Origin: Onchidella celtica
Lineage: Eukaryota; Mollusca; Gastropoda; Systellommatophora; Onchidiidae
Length of the DNA stretch: 64,000 bases
Direction of reading: 5' to 3'
Assembly: GCA_963931925.1 (NCBI GenBank)
Contig: OZ007580.1
Coordinates: 4,269,460 to 4,333,459 of the forward strand
Part shown: piece by piece, positions 1-9,183 of the stretch
Position numbering within the stretch: the stretch's first letter is position 1
How the letters are laid out: every line of letters starts with the position of its first letter
The notes under the pieces: generated by a model
Databases searched by the model: none
The model's input: the letters and a program-made list of their open reading frames with translations, nothing else
Told to the model about the DNA's origin: nothing
Translations under genes and position numbers: made by a program

Positions 1-246
1 AAAGCCGCAAAAAAATTTAACGTCAAATTTCTCAGCTGCGCAAAAAGTGGAGTTGGAACAAAGTTTACAAGAACCCAGGTCGCCAGACCATACCCTATAA
101 ATCTGTGTTCACGTCAGGACCAGTTGACAATCGTCTCAAGTCATGTAAAAACAACAACAACAACAACAACAACGAGAGGGCGGGGAGGAAGACACCCGGG
201 GTATTACAAGGAGGGGGTGGAGGTGAGTGAGGCTTGGGAAAGGGGC
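1..246. other. No gene; short (CAA)n tract
   Basis: I see no coding sequence here. A (CAA)n tract lies at about 149-173. The short open frames on both strands carry no recognisable domain and reflect low-complexity sequence. Confidence 0.6.
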
Positions 247-795
247 GTCCGTACAGTTTGGGTTTGGACAAAGCACGTCGACACAAGAACGGCCATGTGT
301 GAGTGCATGAGAAAACCCACAAAAAGTCGTCAGAGCTGATTTTGAGAAAAACGGCTTTGAAGTGAAAATATGGGTCCGACACAAACTTCCAACTTGGCTG
401 TTGTTTAGGGGACCGTGGCATGTTACAGGGTAAACTGTAGATGAGCAGTGAACACTACTCACTATGATCTCTATAACGGCTTAGTTATTAGACTACGTCT
501 CCTAACTGCAATCACTCCAATATTAATGGGCCAATTAGCTATTGCCACTTTTAGGATTAAATGCCGTTTTCTCAAAATCTTGTTTTAGGGGGGTCACTGA
601 CTTCAATTTATCAGAAATGTGTTGTCTTTTATTATGTGTACAGAACTCAAAATGTCATGTTCGCGACTTATTGTGGGTTTTCTCATGCACACTCACATAT
701 TATGCTGAAAAAAAAGGCAAGATAATAATTATAACACAATGATAGGACAGAAGGAAACCCTACCAGAAGTGCCCATCAACCACCCGCATCAACAA
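247..795 (-). repeat. CAAACT-tail retroposon copy, split by a MITE
   Basis: The left part (about 247-293) and right part (about 701-795) together match the short interspersed family seen ten more times in the window. The left part has the GTTTGGACAAAGCACGTCGA block and the right part has the ATGATAGGACAGAAGG and CCACCCGCAT blocks. The 294-700 element separates them at the point where other copies read GGCCATATTGTGC. Read on the minus strand, the family ends in CAAACT-type repeats. That layout is expected for a LINE-mobilised retroposon, so I call it minus strand. Confidence 0.65.
294..700. mobile_element. Inverted-repeat MITE, mariner-like (TA target)
   Basis: Positions 294-330 and 661-700 are inverted copies sharing GCATGAGAAAACCCACAA. 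A second inverted block (about 334-354 and 562-581, GCCGTTTTCTCAAAA) extends the arms. The ends read TATGTGAGTG-like, as in the elements at 2657-2924 and 3720-3963. The site corresponds to a TA dinucleotide in the interrupted retroposon, which fits a Tc1/mariner-type insertion. No transposase is present. The class is inferred from the TA target only. Confidence 0.65.
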
Positions 796-954
796 AGTAC
801 ACCGGCTCAGAGGGGGACAGGAGCTCCTAGTGTACAAAAAGCGTTCGTGGGAGGTTGGGATTGGGTGTGAATCATGGGAAGTTTTTGGTTTGTTTCCAGG
901 CAATTAAATTCATCCCTCCACCCCCCACCAAAAAAACAACAACAAAACCACCGA

Positions 955-1049
955 CCGGCGCTGCACTATGGCGACCACGTGCCTGCTCCAGTTGTAATGA
1001 CACAAAGGCAAATTTCCCAAATGGGATTAAAGTAGTATACAAATACATA
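955..1049 (+). repeat. 3' piece of a tRNA-derived SINE
   Basis: The sequence from TGGCGACCACGTGCCTGC to GGGATTAAAGTAG matches the 3' domain of the long SINE at 43605-44055, on the opposite strand. The head and middle parts are absent, so this is a truncated copy. It is followed by an AT-rich stretch. Confidence 0.6.
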
Positions 1050-1252
1050 TTAAGTTGTTGGATTACTTGAAAAACCGCGTTCTTAATGAAACAATCAAAC
1101 TTAAACAGTTTCACGCAAAATGCCACTTGACATGTTCAAACAACCACGGCCCTGTTAGGGATATTCACCATTCGAATGGCCTTAGGCCCCCAAAAAAGGA
1201 GGTGGGGTGGGGGTGGCTGTTTGAGGCCAAACGTATGAACTGCATACCCCTG

Positions 1253-1372
1253 TGAGTCTGAGTTTGAGGAAAGCGCGTCGACACGATAACAGGTCTTAAC
1301 CTTGCTAGGAAGAAGCAAGACCATATATAGAATATAACTGAATAATTGGACAGAAGGAGTAAGTTCAGTTGA
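1253..1372 (-). repeat. CAAACT-tail retroposon copy
   Basis: This copy contains the shared blocks GAGTTTGAGG, CGCGTCGACACGATAAC, GCTAGGAAGAAGCAAGA and GGACAGAAGGAG in the order seen in the other copies. It lacks the conserved ACCAACCAC end and shows no clear target duplication, so it looks truncated or decayed. Confidence 0.65.
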
Positions 1373-1385
1373 ACAGGAGACAATT

Positions 1386-2286
1386 TTGTTTGTTAACCAT
1401 GCGGTGGGCGATGTTTGGCTAAACTGATTTGGTGTAATTTGATTGATTGTTGGCGGGTCGTTTTTTTTTTTTTTTTTTTAGCTCAGAATGTACTGAAATT
1501 AAATTATAGTAAGTAAGAATTGCCACTGAAACAGGCTACATGACAAAAATACCCGCTGTTTGCCAGAACATTCTGAGGTCTTCTCGAAATATAAAAACCA
1601 CAGAACAACTGTGGGGTCGCAGCTTTGCTACATATACAACTTTTCCTTTTTGGCAATTTTTGACTTTGAGGTCTTCTCGACTCTGATTCTTTTAGTTTGT
1701 CTCTTTTTTTTTTTCTCTCTCTCTCTCTCTCTCTCCAGCCCTGTTCTGCCTTCGTTTGACTCTTCACGTTTTCCAAGACTGGAAGCCCCTACCAGAGGCG
1801 CCAATCATATAGCTGGTAGGAAAAGGCTAAAAAAAACCAAAAAACGGCCCATAATAGAGCGTACAGACTTTACGGTTGTCCTCAAAGCCAAGAAGAGCCA
1901 GGAACTGAACACCATTGAAGATTCCTGAGCTATGAATAGCAGAACAGGTAAATGTACGCAGTCCAATCTCCCACATCTATATATTACGTAATAATGTTAA
2001 CAACAACACTCAAAAGGATGTTAAGACATTTTCCAGAACAGTCCAGGGCTCCGGTGACAGGAAGTCTGAGAACTCTACCCCAAGGTGAGACAACTCCTCA
2101 CGTAAGACCTGCGTCGCAGAAACTCCGCTGGTTCTTTCGGTTTGTCAATTTCTTAACCTATTCAATTTTGTTGATGGACGAGCTGAAGTTAAAGGAGTTA
2201 TTCTTGGGACAAAACATTGCACAAACAACTCTTGATATAGCAAGGACAACAACAACAGAAATAACAAGGCTAGGACTGGTAATTGT
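1386..2286. other. No gene seen; poly-T and (CT)n
   Basis: A run of T lies at about 1461-1479, and T-rich plus (CT)n sequence lies at about 1707-1735. The open frames of 90-122 codons here are low complexity or lack any recognisable domain. I see no splice-bounded conserved exon. Confidence 0.5.
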
Positions 2287-2459
<173 letters not shown>

Positions 2460-2656
2460 CAGGCAGAGACAGAGACAGATAGATTTTGGCTGGCTGGCTG
2501 GATGGATGGATGGTTGGATAGATCACCGCTCACCACTGCCATTATATCATATATTTTAATGTTACAAGACAGGCGGTGTGCAGAATACTGAATGCTTTCA
2601 AAATTTACAACAACAATAACAACAAAGAGTCCTTTCATCCCGAACACAAGAACAAA

Positions 2657-2924
2657 AGTGAATGGATCTGACGTTTTCGGGCTTTAGGTGAAAGACCAAA
2701 TTTCTGTGGAACCCCACCCAAAGGTGGAAAATGACCTCATTTTCAATGAAAATTGAAATTTGCTAATACTATGAAAGATTACCCTTTTTATTTTTGTCTT
2801 TTCTGCATTCAGTTACAATATTTTGCTTCAAATCGTCCTTGAAATATTATTTTTACTTTGATTTTTTTTTATAGAGGTATAACGAAATTACGTTTCGCGC
2901 CGTTTTGTCAGATCCACCCACATA
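2657..2924. mobile_element. MITE related to the 3720-3963 element
   Basis: The left end reads GTGAATGGATCTGACG and the right end reads CGTTTTGTCAGATCCACCCA, forming inverted ends. The interior (GGGCTTTAGGTGAAAGAC, ATGAAAGATTA, TGCATTC) is found in the opposite orientation in 3720-3963. The two elements thus form a large, diverged inverted pair about 0.8 kb apart. No coding capacity is visible. Confidence 0.6.
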
Positions 2925-3719
2925 AACTCTGACCGATGTTACGTGACACCAAAAAGGCTGTTTTTTTTTGTTTTGTTTCGCTTTTTTAAAAAGTTTTTTT
3001 TTTTGGTGTGTGTGTTTGTATGTTGTGTGTGTGTGGTGGTGGTGGTTTTGGGGGGGGAGGGGGGGGGGGTAAACACGCAGTTACCGACTTCAATAGATTT
3101 TCCTGCTCAAATAGCCAGCCAGCAAGAATGGTCGTTGCATCAACCAGACTTCAAAAGTACATCAACATGAAGACGCAGATTCCGACACCTGAAGCTGGAT
3201 ATTTCTGGTATGGAACATCGTGTGCATCCAAGTTTTTCCTCACGATGGGCGACTCACCTTTCCTGTTGACGTCTTGAACAACCTTTTGTCTCTTCCCACT
3301 TGACTCTCACAATGACAGTGTCGGCACGTAAACACCAGAAACTGCGCACAGGGTGCCCTCCGCAAATCTTGCTTGTCTACGCGCTGCAGGTGACAGCCCG
3401 GGATCAACTTCCCTGTCCACAAACCGGACTAGTCCAAATTACTGTAGCAAACACGTACAGCCTAACCCATCATATTCTTTGACAAGATCGGAAAAATAGA
3501 AATGGCCAAACAAAATGACAAAACGCTTTCCACCCAGACCCCTCTAACCCGCATTTCTCGTTAACATCAAAGCGTCCATCCGTCGGCATCGTTTTCCTCT
3601 GTCAGGATAAACCCCTACTTCCCGAATCTTTCTTGTAAACAGGAGCACAGCAGAGCTCACCTTCTCCCACAACTTATGAATGCGCGTGAGAAGGGTGGAA
3701 AAGCACGCTGAATTTGAAA
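2925..3719. other. No gene seen; GT-rich and G-rich tract
   Basis: About 3005-3070 holds T-rich, (GT)n and G-run sequence. The remainder has no recognisable coding, RNA or repeat signal. Confidence 0.5.
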
Positions 3720-3963
3720 TATGTGAGTGGGTCAGGCGAAATCGCGCTTTGGGTGCAATTTGTATACCTCTTTAAAATATCAAAATAAAATATTTCTAAG
3801 ATGATTTCACGCAAAATATTTCACACGAATGCAGAAAAATGGTTAATCTTTCATATTATAAGCAAATCTGAATTTTCATTGAAAAAATTTCCCCTTTTGG
3901 ATGGGTTTGCTCAGGAATTTCGTCTTTCACCTTAAGCCCGATTTCGTCAGATCCACTCACATA
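3720..3963. mobile_element. Mariner-like MITE with TA ends
   Basis: The terminal inverted repeats read TATGTGAGTGG at the left and CCACTCACATA at the right. A further inverted block (CGAAATCG) extends the match to about 25 bp. If the outer TA is the target duplication, this is a Tc1/mariner-type non-autonomous element of about 240 bp. Its interior is AT-rich without an open frame. Confidence 0.7.
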
Positions 3964-4697
3964 TTTACTAAGCTTTGCAATGAAACTTGCAGACAATTTA
4001 AGCTAGGCTAGCAACATTGAAAAATGCACCATATAATCGAAGGACTTCAGCTGCGTCTCCACGAGTACGGATAGGCAATGGCATCGCCGTGCAGCATTCG
4101 GATTTTGTGTTTTCATGTGTGCAGACACGAAGACGGTCAAAACAAGCGAAAACTTATTTATTTTTTCTATATTTTTAAACACTCTTGTTTTCGCACGGAT
4201 CCCTCTTCTCTCACTTATCTTGAGCATGCGAAGTCAAATGAACGAAATGAATGACAGAACACAAACTCATCAGTCATGCCCTGGTCACATTTTAGGATGT
4301 TATAATAGAGTTTTCTCTCGCCTAACCAGCACAATGACCTTCTCGACTTCCAATTTTGAATGGTTTTCTTCGTGCATTTCACTTCTGGACACCACAAACG
4401 AAAAGCGTCCGAAAAAAAAAAACAAACAACGACCAAAAAATGCCTGAGGAATGACGCAAGGTTCTGACTGATCAAGGCACGAACATAAGCCGGGAGTTGT
4501 GAACGGTTTTGCGGCTTACGACATGCCAATTATAACTTTCACTCGGTGGTCCACTCACATTTCCTTGCATGCTGGGCAAGGCAGGTTAACTGTTTAAAGA
4601 GCTCCTCAGGTTTGCCCTCGAAGCGTGACTACTGTCAAGTTGAGCTGATTGCCCGCTGCCCGTTCACCAGCAAATCAGTAAAACTACCAATAGTGAT
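3964..4697. other. No gene seen
   Basis: The sequence is unique in appearance. Both strands carry open frames of about 75-110 codons, but none contains a recognised motif or credible exon boundaries. Confidence 0.5.
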
Positions 4698-4875
4698 GGG
4701 GTAGAAATTAGAAGGGGTCTATGTGCCAACTGCATTTAGATCACTTCTAATTCTAAACCCCTCATTGCACTCACATCCCTTCTACTTCTAAACCCTACCT
4801 CAAATTCAGGGATTTAGAATTAGAAGTGATCTAAATGCAGTTGGCACTTAGAACTCCTTCTAATTCTATCCCCCC
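4698..4875. mobile_element. Palindromic MITE with ~64-bp arms
   Basis: The left arm (4698-4761) and right arm (about 4809-4875) are inverted copies sharing GCCAACTGCATTTAGATCAC and TTCTAATTCTAAA. Both ends are G/C runs (GGGG...CCCC). Shorter hairpins of the same family (GGGGTTAGAATTA...) recur in the 52.9-54.0 kb array. No clear target duplication is seen. Confidence 0.7.
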
Positions 4876-5149
4876 TCAATTATGTCCATATTCTCAGGTA
4901 TAAATGAGACCCCCACCTCTCCCCTCCCAAAGCCTTTTACTTACACGATGTTTTCCCCAAGAATACAATATCAACGTTTGACAAGTAAACTTTCTTCTGT
5001 CGTTCGAACTCCGTTACTAGCTTCACCCAATCAAAGCATCATTAGGAAGACAGAGAAGATGACAGTCATAAGGGTGAATTAGGTGCATGAGAAAATTGGT
5101 CTATCAGATACATACACATGTAGATACATTTTTGAGTTCACAAAAGCAA

Positions 5150-5250
5150 CGGCCACACGGCGCCAAGAAAAAGCAAGACGATAGACAGAATATAAAAGAA
5201 GGACAGGAAAGAAGGAGACCTTCCAGAAGAAACAACCAACCACCCGCATG
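5150..5250 (-). repeat. CAAACT-tail retroposon, partial copy
   Basis: This copy retains the AAAAAGCAAGACGATAGACA, GGACAGGAAAGAAGGAGACC and ACCAACCACCCGCAT blocks. The part with the CAAACT tail is missing, so the copy is partial. A microsatellite begins directly after it. Confidence 0.65.
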
Positions 5251-5257
5251 TAGATTG

Positions 5258-5503
<246 letters not shown>

Positions 5504-5967
5504 CAACAACAAACTGACAGACAAATCGCCATGTAAACAGAAGACGAGCATTAATTAGTAACATGGATAACATTTTCCCACCACTACATCCTTGCATGCC
5601 TGACTGCGTGTGTGTATAATAATAATATGTACGTGGTAAAGATCACCAACAGAGAATATCTACATGAATACAGCTACATTATTCATTCCAAACTCTGCCA
5701 CAGAAAATCAAATCAAACTGGAACACTGACAAAACTGTGGCCAATGTCAATGTCAGTGACCGTCAGACTGACCTACTTCTACTGCCAGCTAACTCCCCAC
5801 CCCCCCCCTCCATCTCCTCCACAGATCCCAAACCACCCTGCTCTCACTGGGTACTGGCCTAGTTTCTCCCAGGTTAGAATAAACGATTGACCTCGGTCAG
5901 CTGGCACGCGCCAGTTGAAAGGGGTGGGGTTGAAAAAGAGATAAGGAAAGAAGAAAGGAGACGGATA
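5504..5967. other. No gene seen
   Basis: I see no conserved coding sequence. A short C-rich patch lies at about 5800-5822. Confidence 0.5.
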
Positions 5968-5971
5968 GAAC

Positions 5972-6068
<97 letters not shown>

Positions 6069-6126
6069 AGTGAGAAAATGAGAGAGAGAGGAGGGGAGAG
6101 AAAGAGAGAGAGAGATAGAGAGAAAG
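5968..6126. repeat. (GA)n microsatellite
   Basis: Nearly pure GA dinucleotides with a few AAA, GGGG and ATA interruptions towards the right end. Confidence 0.97.
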
Positions 6127-6829
6127 TGTACGATGCATCAGATCTTAGTGTCCGATGTAGCCAGTCACCCATCCAAACTTTTTTTTACTAGATCAGTTTC
6201 AACACCCCCCCCCCCCCCCAGTGACCACAATCCACACCAAACACACACACAACACTAATAACAGTTGAGGTTTTGGTCCCCACAGACTCATACACCTAGT
6301 AAAAGTAACCTACAGCGAAACTGACGTGAGGCAACCGTGGAATTACGCAACACAGATTTGAGATGATTATCAGTATAAAATTTCACACTACAGGCAATAG
6401 GCAAAACAACAAAGACTGTTTTTTTTTGTTTTTTTCCACAATACATTGTCCACAATACATTGTCCTATGTAATGCACTACTGAACATGCTGGAAAATTGA
6501 TGAAAAGTAATATTATAAAAAGCACAGAAAATCTGCGGGGTCACCGCATTGCAAAGAGTTGAAGTAAAGTTAAAATATGGCAAAAACAAAACCTTGTATG
6601 TAGCAAAGGCTCTTGCAAGAAAGAATACAGAAACAATACAATAAGACGCAATATTGCCATATTTTGACTGAACAACCTAGATCTAGGTATTCCTCAGTTA
6701 ATACTGACAGCCCCTGACACCCCTTAATCAATCTGTTGTCCTGCTTCTACGACAGATGAAAGAAACCTGATGCGTTTATGCCCGTCCAACACCCTACCCA
6801 CTTCCCCCGTTTCCTGACAACAAATTGTA
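6127..6829. other. No gene seen; C-run and AT-rich sequence
   Basis: A run of C lies at about 6204-6219. A local duplication (CACAATACATTGTC, twice) lies at about 6437-6463. No coding signal. Confidence 0.5.
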
Positions 6830-7395
6830 AACAAGATAATTAAACACTGAAGACGGCTGTACTTTTCACACTTTAAATGCGGAATTATTTTTGCTTTCCT
6901 TTAAAAAGGAATGAACGACTCACTAGAACTAGCTGAAGTGATCAGAAGGTTTCGCTAAAAAGCGAAGAATCACCGAGAAACAGCTGAATTTTTAACACTT
7001 TAAATGCGGAATGATCACTTTTTCTAAAACAACGAATGAATTGTTTACCAAAATTACCTGAAGTGATCAGATGACTACGCTGCAAAGCACAGAATCACAT
7101 TGGGAAAAAACTGTGTTCATGAACACTAAAGTGTCCTCATTTATAGACATGTTAAGGCTGACGACAGAAACTGGGCTTAGAGCGAATACTGCTACAGATT
7201 AAAGAAGATAATTAAACACTGAAGACAGCTGAAATTTTTTTTTACCACACGAAATACGGCATTATTTCTACCTTACTAAATTAACGAATGAATAGTTCAC
7301 CAGAATTACCTGAAGCGACACGAAGGTTTCACTGAAAACCACAGAATCACATTTGAAAATCTCCAGTTCATGAACGCTTAAGTATCCTCATTATC
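6830..7395. repeat. Three diverged copies of a ~160-190 bp repeat
   Basis: Three successive segments (about 6832-6990, 6991-7145 and 7205-7395) share the blocks GATAATTAAACACTGAAGAC, TTTAAATGCGGAA, CCTGAAGTGATCAGA, CACAGAATCACAT and TCATGAACRCT in the same order. Divergence is high, so this is an old tandem duplication. The unit is non-coding. Confidence 0.65.
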
Positions 7396-7674
7396 ATATA
7401 GATGGACACTTGGCTTAATTGAGCGACCACTGCCCACACAATCGACGCAGTCAGTACAACTGGTCCAGTCAGGGTTCGTAACTTCGCTGTACTAACCTGT
7501 GACCGACTTTACTATTTCTATGGTAGGTGTTACGTGCCCTTGTTTATAGGTCACCATGCCGTGTGGCCCTTCCGTTTTCCAGGTCAGTCGGTTGGTGGTC
7601 AAGTCCACAATGCCATGCTTCCACATAACCCCGTAAAAGTCAATCTAGGTTAACATTCAATTTTTAGGATTAGG

Positions 7675-7675
<1 letters not shown>

Positions 7676-7751
<76 letters not shown>

Positions 7752-7809
7752 TGTGTGAGAGAGAGACAGACAGACAGATAGGGAGAGACAGAGAGAGAAA
7801 CAGAGAGAC

Positions 7810-7868
<59 letters not shown>

Positions 7869-7880
7869 GAGAGAGAGAGA
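7676..7880. repeat. (GA)n microsatellite with GACA patches
   Basis: GA dinucleotide tracts are separated by a patch of GACAGACAGATAGG and CACAGAGAG sequence. Confidence 0.96.
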
Positions 7881-8331
7881 ATTTGTCATAATTTCACCAT
7901 AGAGCACTTTTGGGTCCACTTTGTAGTGACTACACTCGCCAAATAAATATACTTCATTACTCCAGTTTTCTTATTGTTGAGTGAAATATGCCCTGTCTTC
8001 TATTACGACCAATAGTTAAGTCATCACAAAATATGGAAACTGAAGAAAGAAATAAGGCGTCGCGCAAAGCGATTTTTGTTTTGTTTTTTCGTTTCCTGTA
8101 AAGTTATGTTTTTGGTGCACACCGTGTTTTCCCGTGGCACGGTAGCACAACTGACACTGCCATCGTGACGATAGACACTAATACAGGTGTCACCACAGAC
8201 ATGGCACCAAAACATGGGCAGGTAGGTCACTTGTCTCACTTGTCACCGTGTGAATATTACAAGTGGAACCACAATGGGGTAGGTGATGTTGATGGTACAT
8301 GGAGTATTCTGTAAGTGTGTGTATGCGTGCG

Positions 8332-8334
<3 letters not shown>
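7881..8334. other. No gene seen
   Basis: Unique-looking sequence with no recognisable exon. Confidence 0.5.
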
Positions 8335-8409
<75 letters not shown>

Positions 8410-8560
8410 GGGAGAGAGAGAGAGAGAGAGAGAAAGGGGGAGAGATAGAGAAAGAGGGGAGAGGGAGAGAGAGATAGATAAAGAGAGACACAGAGAGAGA
8501 AAGGGGGAGAGAGAGAGAAAGAGGGGAGAGGGAGAGAGAGATAGAGATAAAGAGAGACAC

Positions 8561-8593
<33 letters not shown>

Positions 8594-8600
8594 CTGTGTG
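8335..8600. repeat. (GA)n tract with an internal ~65-bp duplication
   Basis: A pure GA stretch is followed by two copies of a longer segment containing AAAGGGGGAGAGA and AAAGAGAGACACAGAGAG (about 8438-8502 and 8503-8572). The tract ends in GTGT sequence. Confidence 0.93.
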
Positions 8601-8682
8601 TATGCGCGTGAGTGTGTGTGTGTGTGCGTGCGGCCGCTTGTGTTTAATGACGGATAAAGTACAGAACACAAAAAAGCAAAGG

Positions 8683-9004
8683 AAAGACAACAACAACAAC
8701 AAAAACTGAAGCAGAGAAATGATGAAGTCAGCTGTGATATAGAAGAGACAACAACAACAACAAAAACTGAAGCAGAGAAATGATGAAGTCAGCTGTGATA
8801 GAGAAGAGACAACAACAACAACAAAAACTGAAGCAGAGAAATGATGAAGTCAGCTGTGATATAGAAGAGACAACAACAACAACAAAAACTGAAGCAGAGA
8901 AATGATGAAGTCAGCTGTGATATAGAAGAGACAACAACAACAACAAAAACTGAAGCAGAGAAATGATGAAGTCAGCTGTGATATAGAAGAGACAACAACA
9001 ACAA
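8683..9004. repeat. 62-bp tandem repeat, about five copies
   Basis: The unit consists of (CAA)n, then ACTGAAGCAGAGAAATGATG, then AAGTCAGCTGTGATATAGAA. It repeats five times with almost no change; one copy reads GATAGAG in place of GATATAG. The near-identity points to recent expansion. A G-rich transition leads into the next minisatellite. Confidence 0.95.
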
Positions 9005-9183
9005 TGTTAGCCAAAGAGGGGGGAAGGGGGGGGGGAAGGGAGGGCGGTGACCTGCCTAGAAGCCGGAAGTGAAGTCATAGGTGCCACAGGCGGAAGGAAA
9101 CAGAAAGAATGGAAGAAACGGACAGAGGAAATGAATGTGAAAAACGGACGAATGAAGTGGCAAAAGAACAATGAAACAAATAA

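Noticed and set aside
3190-3300. Possible next KDM6A exon with a W-M-H motif on the minus strand
   Set aside because: The residues after WMH do not match the family, and there is no acceptor at the required phase-1 position.
8190-8702. Ser/Leu-rich 170-codon frame and similar frames over GA tracts (5779-6172, 7650-7919, 40133-40678)
   Set aside because: Microsatellite translation, with complementary Arg/Glu frames on the other strand.
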